The translations under genes and the position numbers were made by a program. Of a stretch of DNA of 17,694 nt, positions 1 to 7,359 are shown piece after piece. The stretch's first letter is position 1. Each line of letters starts with the position of its first letter. This DNA is from JBFJVZ01 sp041623895. GTDB lineage: Bacteria > Planctomycetota > Planctomycetia > Pirellulales > Pirellulaceae. The DNA lies in NCBI GenBank assembly GCA_041623895.1, contig JBFJVZ010000112.1, forward strand, positions 1 through 17,694, read 5' to 3'. Under the pieces are notes generated by a model that made no database searches, had not been told where the DNA came from, and saw nothing but the letters and a program-made list of their open reading frames with translations.

Positions 1-1
1 C

Positions 2-841
2 CTGAACGATGGGGAGATCACGCAGCTGGTCAAGATGCAGGGTGACTACGGGCTAAAAGTCAGCAGCATCGGGTCGCCGATTGGCAAGGTCAAGTTGTTG
101 GACGTCGACGATGGAACTCACAACAAGTTCATCCCGTTTGACCAGTACTTAAAGGAAGATGTCGCCACGGCGTGCGATCGCGCCGAGGCCTTCGGTGCCA
201 AACTGATTCGCGGATTTGCTTTTTATCATCCTAAAGGCACCAAGGCATCCGATCACATCGATCAAGTCTCCGATCAGCTCGGGCAGATTGCGGAAGTTTG
301 CGATGGGCGTGGGCTGACGTTTGGTCTAGAAGTCGAAGCCAATCTGGTTGGTCAGACCGGGGACTTGCTGAAACAGATTGCCGCGCGGGTCAATCATCCG
401 GCGATGGTGACGATCTTTGATGGCGCCAACATTGTGACCCAAGGATTCACTGCCGATGAAACGTACGCGCAGTACTTGGCGATGAAACCGAGTCTGGGTT
501 GGGTCCACATCAAGGATTATCACGATCCTTCGCCTGGTGGACGCATCGAGCACGTGGACGAAGCGAGTTTGAGCAATTTTGTCCCCGCTGATATTGGTGA
601 CACGGGGCACGAGGCAATCTTGCGTGATCTAAAGGATTATTTGCCGGAGGTTCACAACAGAATGACGGCACGGGGAGCCGATGGTGTCTTCTTTGACCTC
701 GAGCCACACGTCAAGGGAGGCGGCCAATTCGGTGGGTTCAGCGGCCCGGATGGATTCGGAGTCGCCTTGCGGGGACTTTGCCGAGTGCTCGATTATGTGG
801 GAATTCCCTACCAGTTGCGCGATTTCGCTGATATCAAATAG
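2..841 (+). CDS. Sugar phosphate isomerase/epimerase-like TIM-barrel protein (5' end outside window)
   Basis: Only the C-terminal 279 residues are present; the reading frame is open to the left edge, so the true start lies outside and the Met at 35 is internal. The sequence fits the xylose isomerase-like TIM barrel (AP endonuclease family 2) used by sugar isomerases and epimerases. Visible strand-end motifs carry probable metal and substrate ligands: GLEVEAN (Glu), FDGANI (Asp), WVHIKDYHD (His and Asp) and, near the C-terminus, FDLEPHVKGGGQFGG (Glu). The end, LRGLCRVLDYVGIPYQL, is the usual last helix. No signal peptide can be judged. In planctomycetes such proteins often accompany Gfo/Idh/MocA oxidoreductases in sugar catabolism, but the next genes here are regulatory and no operon link is visible. 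The substrate cannot be named. The fold assignment is strong; the reaction is inferred. Confidence 0.8.
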   Translation: MNDGEITQLVKMQGDYGLKVSSIGSPIGKVKLLDVDDGTHNKFIPFDQYLKEDVATACDRAEAFGAKLIRGFAFYHPKGTKASDHIDQVSDQLGQIAEVCDGRGLTFGLEVEANLVGQTGDLLKQIAARVNHPAMVTIFDGANIVTQGFTADETYAQYLAMKPSLGWVHIKDYHDPSPGGRIEHVDEASLSNFVPADIGDTGHEAILRDLKDYLPEVHNRMTARGADGVFFDLEPHVKGGGQFGGFSGPDGFGVALRGLCRVLDYVGIPYQLRDFADIK

Positions 842-954
842 CCCGCGCGAGAGCATTCCGGCGGAACCTGATGAAGAAAAGTCGGTTTGTTATTAGTAGA
901 CTATGGGTTACTGGCTGAAAGCGAGGCTGCTGCCGTGCCATGTCCTAACGCTGC

Positions 955-1004
955 CGTCGGCCCCCTAACCTAATCGGGAGGGCGAGGCTCCCGCCGAGCC
1001 GACG
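955..1004. repeat. REP-like palindromic repeat, GGGAGGGCGAGGCTCCC family, single copy
   Basis: The core at 976-1000 begins GGGAGGGCGAGGCTCCC and continues CGCCGAGCC. The same 25-base core recurs almost unchanged at 16286-16310 and 16366-16390, with a variant at 16206-16230. Internally GGGAG pairs with CTCCC. Outside it, CGTCGGC (955-961) pairs with GCCGACG (998-1004), so the element can fold as a larger hairpin. It lies in the 221-base gap between the isomerase-like gene and the sigma factor gene, where no gene is visible. Recurrence at two distant places in one window supports a dispersed repeat. Confidence 0.8.
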
Positions 1005-1062
1005 TACGTGAGCACCGGGACCTGCGGCAGTTTGCATATTTTACCAAAGCAACGGAGAACGC

Positions 1063-1719
1063 TTGGCTGTCAGCGAATCGACCGCAATGCGATACCAGCA
1101 GTCCGATCCGGACGTCCGGTTGATGCTGCGCGTGCGTGAGGATGATGCGAGTGCATTTGCGGAGTTGGTGCGCAAATATGAACCGCGCTTAGTACGGCTG
1201 ATGCGAACGATGGGTCCGAAACCGGACATCGCAGAAGATCTCGCTCAGGAAACTTTTTTACGCGTCTTCCGCGCGCGTAAGCGGTACGAGGCCGGTGCCA
1301 AATTCTCGACCTGGCTCTTCACGATCGCCGGCAACGTCGCTCGCAACGCACAACGCACTCAAATTCGTCGTCACGAAGTCAGCGAAGTGGACGCCCGCAC
1401 CGGGAGCGGTGAGGCGCCCAGCGGCGGACAGTTGCTTGCGGCAACCGTGTTGGAAGCCAGTGGGTTGATGCCCAGTCGACTCGCCGAAGGCACCGAGCGA
1501 GCCGAAATCGTTCGCGCCGCTGTCTCGGCTTTGGGCGAGCGACAGAGGATGGCGCTCATGCTGTCGCGATTCGAGAATATGAGTTATGCGGAGATCGCTG
1601 AAACGATGGATTTGACCACCAAAGCCGTAAAATCGCTGCTCAGTCGAGCTCGTGTGAATCTAAAAGAAATTTTGCAGCCCTACGTAGATGCGGGCATCAT
1701 TTCCAAAGAGGCCGATTGA
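1063..1719 (+). CDS. RNA polymerase sigma factor, ECF type (sigma-70 family)
   Basis: This 218-residue protein has the two domains of an extracytoplasmic-function sigma factor. Sigma region 2 spans about residues 31-98 (AFAELVRKYEPRLVRLM, then DIAEDLAQETFLRVFRARKR, then FSTWLFTIAGNVARN), which binds core polymerase and the -10 element. Sigma region 4 spans about 152-204 (SALGERQRMALMLSRFENMS, then YAEIAETMDLTTKAVKSLLS), a helix-turn-helix for the -35 element. A linker of about 50 residues separates them. The start chosen is TTG at 1063, preceded by GGAG six bases upstream; an in-frame ATG at 1087 is the alternative and would lose eight residues outside the conserved domains. The stop TGA shares its A with the ATG of the next gene, so the two are translationally coupled and the downstream membrane protein is the likely anti-sigma factor. 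The target promoters are unknown. Confidence 0.9.
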   Translation: MAVSESTAMRYQQSDPDVRLMLRVREDDASAFAELVRKYEPRLVRLMRTMGPKPDIAEDLAQETFLRVFRARKRYEAGAKFSTWLFTIAGNVARNAQRTQIRRHEVSEVDARTGSGEAPSGGQLLAATVLEASGLMPSRLAEGTERAEIVRAAVSALGERQRMALMLSRFENMSYAEIAETMDLTTKAVKSLLSRARVNLKEILQPYVDAGIISKEAD

Positions 1720-3170
1720 TGAGCACGACAATTGCCGATGATCGTCCCGTCGACCCGGATGATGAATTGCTGGTCGCGTATCTGGATGGCGAATTGGATT
1801 CTGCCGCTCGCGATGACGTCGAGCAACGATTGATGGATGAAGAAAGCCTGCGGTCGCGGTTACAGACACTTCAAGCGAGCTGGGACTTGCTGGAGGCTTT
1901 GCCCGAAGCAACCACCAATGACAAGCTTGTTGAATCGACTCTTGAATTGGTTGTTGAGGATATTGTCTCCAAGTCTTCGATTCGAGCGGCACACGTGGAG
2001 AGCTCGCGGTGGCCGCTGATCTTGACTGCGATAGCCGCATTGTCGGCCATCGTGGCTTTTGCAACCGTCCGCTGGATGAAAGCACAGACGTTGCGGCGGG
2101 AACTCAATGATCTTGCTGTGGCCGAGCATCTTGATGCCTATCTGTACGGGCAGGATCTGCAACTGATGCGTGATCTGTGGGCTGATGCGCAATGGAACAA
2201 CATGATCAAAGCGGCCCGGGAAGTAGGTGGATTCTCGCAGGACAACGTATCCTTGATCTCGGACGCGCCCGTTGACCAGCGCGCGGAAGCGATTACGGAG
2301 CTTTCTTTAGAAGACCGCGCGATTTTGGAGACACGATGGGACCGCTTACGGCGCATGGATTCAACGTCGCGCGAAGCGGTGCGAAAAACAGCCCAGGCTG
2401 TTGCTGCGCAGCCGGACGCGGACGTGCTCTTGGGGACAATGAATACGTACGCCGTATGGCGCGATACGATCCCCGACGAATTGCGAGAGCGGATCGAGAA
2501 AAGCAATGGTGAGCTGCGTAAGAAAGTGATTAATGAAGCGATCGGCAAAACGTTGGAAGAAATTACGCGGCAGTCTGCAAAGACTCTGAAAGAAGAGACC
2601 ACCGAAGTAATCTACGCAGCTCTTGAACTGTTTCTAAATAATCGTGTTTCCGACAGCCAAGAACTAGCGGAAAAAATTGAGGAACTCGGAAAGCAATTCA
2701 ACAATGCGGACGCGGTGCGGCGATTGGCAATGCGGCGAATGTTGGGCGATGTTTTCTGGTCAGCTGGTTCCCGCGTTCCATCGGGGCCGCCAAGTCCCAT
2801 TGACACGATTCGCACCATTACGGACGACGAACTGCTGTCCATCTATGACATCTTGCTTGCCGACATGTCGAAGCACGCCGATGCACTAGAAAAACTTGAG
2901 ACCCTGCTGGAACCAGCGCCTTTCGTGATGCGTGATTCGCTGAAACTTGTCATCCTCCGCTTGTGGTCTCAAGAAGCCATCAATCGAAATTCGATGTCAT
3001 CCTTCCGATTGGACGAGCGATCACTGCTAGATCGCTACAAGGAGCTTGATCCCGATGTTCGTGATGCGCTGGATTTGCTACCGCCGGAGAAAATGAAGGC
3101 TGAGCTCTATCGGTTGACAAATCCCCGCCGCTTTTCGCGCCCCTTTTCGCGTCGACCACCTTCACGATAA
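1719..3170 (+). CDS. Probable membrane-anchored anti-sigma factor with a large extracytoplasmic domain
   Basis: The 483-residue product starts with an acidic cytoplasmic segment (about 1-97) containing LLVAYLDGELDSAARDDVEQ (18-37), a pattern typical of planctomycete anti-sigma proteins. One transmembrane helix follows at about 98-118 (WPLILTAIAALSAIVAFATV). The remaining 360 or so residues are mostly charged and helical, predicted outside the cytoplasm, and end in an Arg/Ser/Pro-rich tail. The N-terminal segment has no cysteine, so it is not a zinc-binding ZAS/HC2 anti-sigma domain in the strict sense. The start is ATG at 1719, overlapping the sigma stop as TGATG; the TTG at 1716 is less likely. 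Coupling to the sigma gene and the topology support sequestration of that sigma factor until an envelope signal is sensed. The role is inferred; the outer domain is not recognised. Confidence 0.75.
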   Translation: MSTTIADDRPVDPDDELLVAYLDGELDSAARDDVEQRLMDEESLRSRLQTLQASWDLLEALPEATTNDKLVESTLELVVEDIVSKSSIRAAHVESSRWPLILTAIAALSAIVAFATVRWMKAQTLRRELNDLAVAEHLDAYLYGQDLQLMRDLWADAQWNNMIKAAREVGGFSQDNVSLISDAPVDQRAEAITELSLEDRAILETRWDRLRRMDSTSREAVRKTAQAVAAQPDADVLLGTMNTYAVWRDTIPDELRERIEKSNGELRKKVINEAIGKTLEEITRQSAKTLKEETTEVIYAALELFLNNRVSDSQELAEKIEELGKQFNNADAVRRLAMRRMLGDVFWSAGSRVPSGPPSPIDTIRTITDDELLSIYDILLADMSKHADALEKLETLLEPAPFVMRDSLKLVILRLWSQEAINRNSMSSFRLDERSLLDRYKELDPDVRDALDLLPPEKMKAELYRLTNPRRFSRPFSRRPPSR

Positions 3171-3233
3171 GCTGTTCGGCGATCTTGAAATGCCACTGCG
3201 AACAATCATTCTCTTGCCTTAAGATTTACGCTG

Positions 3234-4226
3234 ATGAAAGCCGCTTTCATTCGACAGACGGGCGCTCCAAAAACGATTCAATACGATGACTTGCCGGAGC
3301 CGCTTGCAGGGCCCGGGCAAGTGTTGATCCGCAACCACGCGGTCAGCGTCAATCCAATTGATACTTACGTTCGTGCCGGCCTGGTTTCATTTGAATTGCC
3401 GAACCCCTACATCGTCGGTTGCGACGGGGCCGGCGTGATTGAAGCGGTCGGCGATCAGGTCAGCGACATAAAACCCGGCGACCGAGTTTGGTGTACCAAT
3501 CAGGGGTTACTGGGCCGCCAGGGAACGTTTGCGGAAAAAATCGCGATCGACGCGGAATGGTGTTTCCCGTTGCCGGACTCAGTTTCTTTTGCTGATGCAG
3601 CGGCCAGCGCTCTGGTTGGCGTGACCGCTCACCTGGGACTGTTCCGCGAAGCGAACTTGCATTCCAGCGACACCATTTTGGTAATCGGCGGCACAGGTGG
3701 CGTCGGTTCGATGGTCGTGCAAATGGCGAAAGCCGCCGGCGCGCGTGTGATCACCACCGGCGGTACGCCGGAAAAATGCCAACGCGCCTTGCAGTTGGGA
3801 GCGGACATTGCCGTCGATTACTCGCAACAGTCGATCGCCGAGGCCGTCAGCAAAGCGGCTCCCGAGGGCGTGAACGTTTTTTGGGAAACTCGTCGTGAAC
3901 CCGATTTTGATACCGCCATCGATTTGCTGTCCGAACGAGGCCGAATGATCGTGATGGCGGGGCGCGATGCCCGGCCCGAGTTTCCCGTTGGTCCGTTTTA
4001 TGTAAAAGAATGCTCGCTGCATGGCTTTGTTATGTTTAAAGCGTCACCGACAGAGATGCGTGCCAGCGCGGAGCAAATCAACAACTGGTTGGCCGCCGGG
4101 GAGATCCGAGCGAATATCGCCAAGACGTTGCCGCTATCGGAAACCGCCGAAGCGCACCGAATTCAAGAACAAGCGACGCTGAATTGCGAGGGAAGTCTGG
4201 CTGGCAAGATCATTTTGACGATGTAG
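3234..4226 (+). CDS. Quinone oxidoreductase-like medium-chain dehydrogenase/reductase (NADPH-dependent)
   Basis: The 330-residue length and layout match the zinc-free quinone oxidoreductase branch of the medium-chain dehydrogenase family. The N-terminal GroES-like domain (about 1-120) contains NHAVSVNPIDTYVRAG and YIVGCDGAGVIEAVG. The nucleotide-binding domain carries GGTGGVG at 152-158 and the segment VVQMAKAAGARVITTGGTPE. The zinc-ligand pattern of alcohol dehydrogenases is not seen, in keeping with this branch. Members usually reduce quinones or other enone substrates with NADPH in the cytoplasm; the physiological substrate cannot be told. The gene begins at ATG 3234, 63 bases after the anti-sigma stop, with only a weak ribosome binding site. 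It could be co-transcribed with the sigma unit or separate. Its stop codon lies inside a small hairpin (4222-4238). Confidence 0.85.
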   Translation: MKAAFIRQTGAPKTIQYDDLPEPLAGPGQVLIRNHAVSVNPIDTYVRAGLVSFELPNPYIVGCDGAGVIEAVGDQVSDIKPGDRVWCTNQGLLGRQGTFAEKIAIDAEWCFPLPDSVSFADAAASALVGVTAHLGLFREANLHSSDTILVIGGTGGVGSMVVQMAKAAGARVITTGGTPEKCQRALQLGADIAVDYSQQSIAEAVSKAAPEGVNVFWETRREPDFDTAIDLLSERGRMIVMAGRDARPEFPVGPFYVKECSLHGFVMFKASPTEMRASAEQINNWLAAGEIRANIAKTLPLSETAEAHRIQEQATLNCEGSLAGKIILTM

Positions 4227-4238
4227 CGTGCTGCTACA
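4222..4238. repeat. Small perfect hairpin overlapping the stop codon of the quinone oxidoreductase-like gene
   Basis: TGTAGC (4222-4227) pairs with GCTACA (4233-4238) around a five-base loop, and the TAG stop (4224-4226) is in the left arm. No T-run follows, so it is not a clear intrinsic terminator. The GTAGC start resembles the larger palindromes at 5659 and 10215. Confidence 0.5.
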
Positions 4239-4312
4239 GACAGCTATCCGACAAATAAGTTAAAATCTCTGTCTTGCGTTGGATGGTTTGGAGTGTCAGC
4301 TGAGACGAATGT

Positions 4313-5662
4313 ATGTTGGGCAGAATCCTCGTAGTTGATGACGAGGCAAATAATCGCGATTTGCTGTCACGTCGCTTGACCCGACGAGACTATCAAGTGG
4401 TCACGGCCGCCAGCGCTTATGAGGCGCTATCCATCTTGAATGATGAAGAATTCGATCTGCTGATCCTGGACATCATGATGCCGGGGATGAGCGGTCTGGA
4501 AATGCTGACGGTGGTCCGGCAATCTTTTTCTTCATCCCAGTTGCCGGTCATCATGGCAACGGCTAAGTCGGACAGCGAAGATGTGGTCGAGGCCCTCAAT
4601 CGCGGCGCGAACGACTATGTCACGAAGCCGCTGGATATGCCCGTCACGCTCGCCCGAATCGAGCGCGCTCTGAAAGAACGTAACGCAACGCTGGCTCTTG
4701 CAAAAATGAACCAGAGTTTGCTGCTCAGCCAGAGCGCTTCCGGGACCGCTGAAGTAACGACCGATCACTCCGGCGACGTCACATCTGAGAGCCAAGAAGG
4801 GAAGTTAGCAGCAGCGGAGCGTCCAACAAAACCTCTCGCGGTCGGAGGCAGCATTGGTAAGTACAAACTACGCGATACTCTTGGCGTTGGCGGCAGCGGA
4901 AAGGTCTTCCTTGGCTACGATCCACTGATCGAACGCAAGGTCGCCATCAAGGTCCTCTCGGAAAAATACTCCACCGACCGTGTCTGGACGGAGCGGTTTT
5001 TGAAGGAGGCCAAAGCGATCGGCCAACTCGATCATCCCAACATCATCTCGATTTACGATGTTAACGTGGATCAAGGTTTTTTGTATATCGTGATGGAGTA
5101 CGCCGAACACGGAAACCTGAAAGGACGAACCAACGAACAAGGACCACTCACCCTTGCCGAGGCGTGCCGCTGCATCGTCGAGGCGGCACACGGGCTGAAC
5201 GCTGCCCATGACAATCGGCTGATACACCGCGACGTCAAACCCGATAATCTGTTGCTCTCGGCAAGCGATCAAATCAAGGTCAGTGATTTTGGGATCGTCA
5301 AGAATCAGGAAGAAGATCTGGATGATCCCGGGCTGACACGCGAAGGACGCAGGATCGGAACACCGCTTTACATGAGCCCCGAGCAAGTCAAGATGCAGGA
5401 GGTCGATCGGCGCGCCGATATCTACTCGCTGGGCGGCACCTTCTTTTTTCTGCTGACCGGGAAACCTCCCTTTCTGGCCTCAACGATCGACGAAGTAACG
5501 GCGGCGCACCTCAAGGACCCACGACCTGATCCCGCCAGCATCAATCATGATCTGCCGGTAACGTGTGCGGCGGTCATCGCCAAAGCCATGGCGATTGAGC
5601 GCGATGACCGCTACGCTTCGATGCTGGAATTTGCCGACGCCGTCGAGGCTATTGTTTCGTAG
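4313..5662 (+). CDS. Response regulator receiver domain fused to a serine/threonine protein kinase
   Basis: The 449-residue protein joins two signalling modules. The receiver domain (about 3-122) has the acidic pair D9/D10, phospho-acceptor D53 in ILDIMMPG, T83 in VIMATAKSD and K105 in DYVTKPLD, all needed for phosphorylation. A linker of about 55 residues follows. The Hanks-type kinase domain (about 184-448) has the glycine loop GVGGSGKV (191-198), lysine K213 in VAIKVL, catalytic HRDVKPDN (305-312), DFG (325-327), and SPE (355-357) in place of APE, so it looks active. There is no membrane helix or signal peptide, so it should be cytoplasmic. It is preceded by 86 bases without a clear partner histidine kinase. 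A natural reading is that aspartate phosphorylation from a two-component system controls Ser/Thr phosphorylation; that link and the targets are inferred. The TAG stop is embedded in a palindromic repeat. Confidence 0.92.
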   Translation: MLGRILVVDDEANNRDLLSRRLTRRDYQVVTAASAYEALSILNDEEFDLLILDIMMPGMSGLEMLTVVRQSFSSSQLPVIMATAKSDSEDVVEALNRGANDYVTKPLDMPVTLARIERALKERNATLALAKMNQSLLLSQSASGTAEVTTDHSGDVTSESQEGKLAAAERPTKPLAVGGSIGKYKLRDTLGVGGSGKVFLGYDPLIERKVAIKVLSEKYSTDRVWTERFLKEAKAIGQLDHPNIISIYDVNVDQGFLYIVMEYAEHGNLKGRTNEQGPLTLAEACRCIVEAAHGLNAAHDNRLIHRDVKPDNLLLSASDQIKVSDFGIVKNQEEDLDDPGLTREGRRIGTPLYMSPEQVKMQEVDRRADIYSLGGTFFFLLTGKPPFLASTIDEVTAAHLKDPRPDPASINHDLPVTCAAVIAKAMAIERDDRYASMLEFADAVEAIVS

Positions 5663-5722
5663 CGGAAGTCGGCAGACTTCCGAGCAGCCAAACAGCGTCG
5701 GCATGCTCCCGAATTCCGCTAC
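5659..5722. repeat. 64-bp palindromic repeat between convergent genes, overlapping the kinase stop codon
   Basis: GTAGCGGAA (5659-5667) is perfectly complementary to TTCCGCTAC (5714-5722). Inside, CGGAAGTC (5663-5670) pairs with GACTTCCG (5675-5682) around the loop GGCA, and GAGCA pairs with TGCTC. The kinase stop codon TAG (5660-5662) is part of the left arm. The first 24 bases differ at only four positions from the element at 10215-10238, and 5660-5683 differs at three positions from the one at 11005-11028 (opposite strand). It fills the 71-base gap between the converging kinase and oxidoreductase genes and could act as a bidirectional RNA 3' end, although there is no T-run. Confidence 0.8.
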
Positions 5723-5733
5723 CAGATTTAGAG

Positions 5734-7077
5734 TCAAACCGCTTCCCGGGGGATCTCATAGCCTTCGCGCTGTGCTCGCGCCATGAAGCTTGCCGCCTGG
5801 GAATCGCCGACGATTTGCTCCGTCTTGGGGTCCCATTTGATTTTACGATTCAGCCGTGCGGCGATCGCGGCCAGGTGGCATGTGTTCATGGCTTGAACGT
5901 GAGTGAAAACATCGGAAACCGGCAGTCCTCCTTCACGGATACAGCGATAGAAGTTCTGCTTGTGGCCTTCGTGTGGCTTGTCTTTGTAGAGCCGCTGCAG
6001 ATCGGCGTCTTCGAATTCGCCTTTATCCCAGTTCTGATCAATTGGCTGGCCAACGATTTTCCCGCGATTGACAAAGAACCGACCCTTCGTTCCCTCGAAG
6101 AGAATACCGTTATCGCCGCGGCTGGTGACATTCATTTCGATGCCATTGGCGAACCTACAGATCACGGCGTAGTCGTGTGCGCTGTTGTACGAGTCGTCGA
6201 CAGTCGGATATCCGTCCTTGTAGGGCACGGGATGCTTGGCATCGGTGCCATCGATTTCGACAGGCCCCATGCCTTCTTTATCTTGGCCGATGGCCCAGGT
6301 GGCGATGTCGACGTGATGTGCGCCCCAGTCGGTGAACTTGCCGCCGGAGTATTCGTACCACCAACGAAAGTTTCCGTGACAGCGCTGCTTGATGTAGTCA
6401 ACCATCGGTGCCTGCCCCAGCCAGTTGTCCCAATCCAGATTGGGCGGCGGATTCTCTTTCTTGAAAGGGCCGCCAACGGAGCCGCCGTTGATTCCCACGG
6501 TGATTTTCTGCACGTCGCCGATCAAACCTTTCTGAACCATGTTCACTGCACGCAAAAACCGACCGCGGTCACTGCGCTGCTGAGTGCCAATGAAAAACAC
6601 CCGGTCGGGGTATTTCTTGCACGCGGCCCGGACCAATTGGTTTTCTTCTAACGTTAGTGTCAGTGGTTTCTGACAAAAGACGTGCTTGCCTGCTTGCAAG
6701 GCTTCGATCGCGATTTTCACGTGCCAGTGGTCGGGTGTGGCGATGCTGACCACATCGATGTCCTTGCGATCAAGCAGCTCCCGATAATCTTTGTAGGTAT
6801 CTGCTTTTCCTTTGCCGATACGCGGATGGTCCTTGGCACGCTGGGCATGGTTTTCGTCCACGTCAGCAACGGCCACGATGTCGCCAAATCCGGAGTGTGC
6901 GGAACAATCGCCGCTGCCCATGCCGCCCAAGCCGATTCCGCCGATGATGGGACGGTCGTTCTTGGATTGATTGGCAAATGTTTTCTCGGTCCAAGGAAAG
7001 TAGGCGACGGTGGTGGCAGCAGCCGCTGTTTTCAGAAACGCTCGTCGCTGTTGTTTGGATACCATAGGAGTAGACAT
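5734..7077 (-). CDS. Gfo/Idh/MocA-family oxidoreductase with a Tat export signal
   Basis: With the start at 7077 the product has 447 residues. It opens with a twin-arginine signal (QRRAFLKTAAAA, residues 10-21), so it is predicted to be folded with its cofactor and exported. The Rossmann motif GGIGLGGMG is at 46-54 and ADVDENHAQRAKDHP follows the second strand. PDHWHVKIAIEALQAGKHVF (115-134) leads into CQKPLT, where K137 is the family's conserved lysine; the usual Glu of EKP is Gln here. DWGAHHVDIATW (250-261) supplies the second-domain active-site histidines. Such enzymes oxidise or reduce sugars or inositols with NAD(P). ATG 7077 is chosen because AAGGGA lies six bases upstream and the Tat signal begins at once. 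The frame stays open to 7314, but that extension runs through a repeat and a terminator. The substrate is unknown. Confidence 0.88.
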   Translation of the reverse strand: MSTPMVSKQQRRAFLKTAAAATTVAYFPWTEKTFANQSKNDRPIIGGIGLGGMGSGDCSAHSGFGDIVAVADVDENHAQRAKDHPRIGKGKADTYKDYRELLDRKDIDVVSIATPDHWHVKIAIEALQAGKHVFCQKPLTLTLEENQLVRAACKKYPDRVFFIGTQQRSDRGRFLRAVNMVQKGLIGDVQKITVGINGGSVGGPFKKENPPPNLDWDNWLGQAPMVDYIKQRCHGNFRWWYEYSGGKFTDWGAHHVDIATWAIGQDKEGMGPVEIDGTDAKHPVPYKDGYPTVDDSYNSAHDYAVICRFANGIEMNVTSRGDNGILFEGTKGRFFVNRGKIVGQPIDQNWDKGEFEDADLQRLYKDKPHEGHKQNFYRCIREGGLPVSDVFTHVQAMNTCHLAAIAARLNRKIKWDPKTEQIVGDSQAASFMARAQREGYEIPREAV

Positions 7078-7215
7078 ACGTGGTCCCTTGTAAGTTTTAA
7101 CGCGGACAATGTGGTAGCAAGCGCACTCTTTGTAACCCTGCGATTCCGTCAAGGGTGTTTCAATTGCCAAGACGCCCGCTACTACGGGTGCGAATTGTAA
7201 TCTAAATGCAGACTT

Positions 7216-7272
7216 GCTGCGATCTTGTCCAGCAAAGTCGCCGCGGGACCCTGTTCGCTCCGGATGACAAGC
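7216..7272. repeat. Relative of the widespread 'CHPERSEGS' intergenic repeat (boundaries approximate)
   Basis: On the - strand this stretch reads GTCATCCGGAGCGAACAGGG and continues to the CGCGGCGAC segment. One frame translates as CHPERTGSRGDFAGQD, very like the CHPERSEGS peptide produced by spurious ORFs over a repeat found in many bacterial phyla (recalled, not searched). CTTGTC (7224-7229) pairs with GACAAG (7266-7271), as expected for a palindromic repeat. It lies between the upstream terminator and the oxidoreductase start. Confidence 0.5.
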
Positions 7273-7280
7273 AAAAGAAA

Positions 7281-7305
7281 AGCCCCGCGACTGGGTCGCG
7301 GGGCT
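7281..7305 (-). terminator. Intrinsic terminator downstream of the secreted protein gene
   Basis: AGCCCCGCGA (7281-7290) is perfectly complementary to TCGCGGGGCT (7296-7305) with the five-base loop CTGGG, giving a GC-rich 10-bp stem. Read on the - strand it is followed at once by TTTCTTTTGC, a good T-rich tail, and it lies 55 bases past the stop of the gene at 7360-8457. On the + strand the tail ACTTTTC is weaker, so it may also work in that direction. Confidence 0.85.
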
Positions 7306-7359
7306 ACTTTTCAAAGCCAGCCCATACTGGTGGCAAGTGTCGGCTGTCGAATCGCTCAG

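Noticed and set aside
841..1062. Possible small gene or promoter between the isomerase-like gene and the sigma gene
   Set aside because: Only the REP-like palindrome is clear; no protein-like frame or convincing -35/-10 pair was found.
1716..1718. TTG start for the anti-sigma gene
   Set aside because: The ATG at 1719 in the TGATG overlap is the stronger start and differs by only one residue.
5815..6651. 278-residue + strand frame opposite the oxidoreductase gene
   Set aside because: It is the shadow of a well-supported - strand gene and shows no recognisable motifs.
7078..7314. 79-residue N-terminal extension of the Gfo/Idh/MocA frame
   Set aside because: It runs through an intrinsic terminator stem and a CHPERSEGS-type repeat and would bury the Tat signal; ATG 7077 has a good ribosome binding site.
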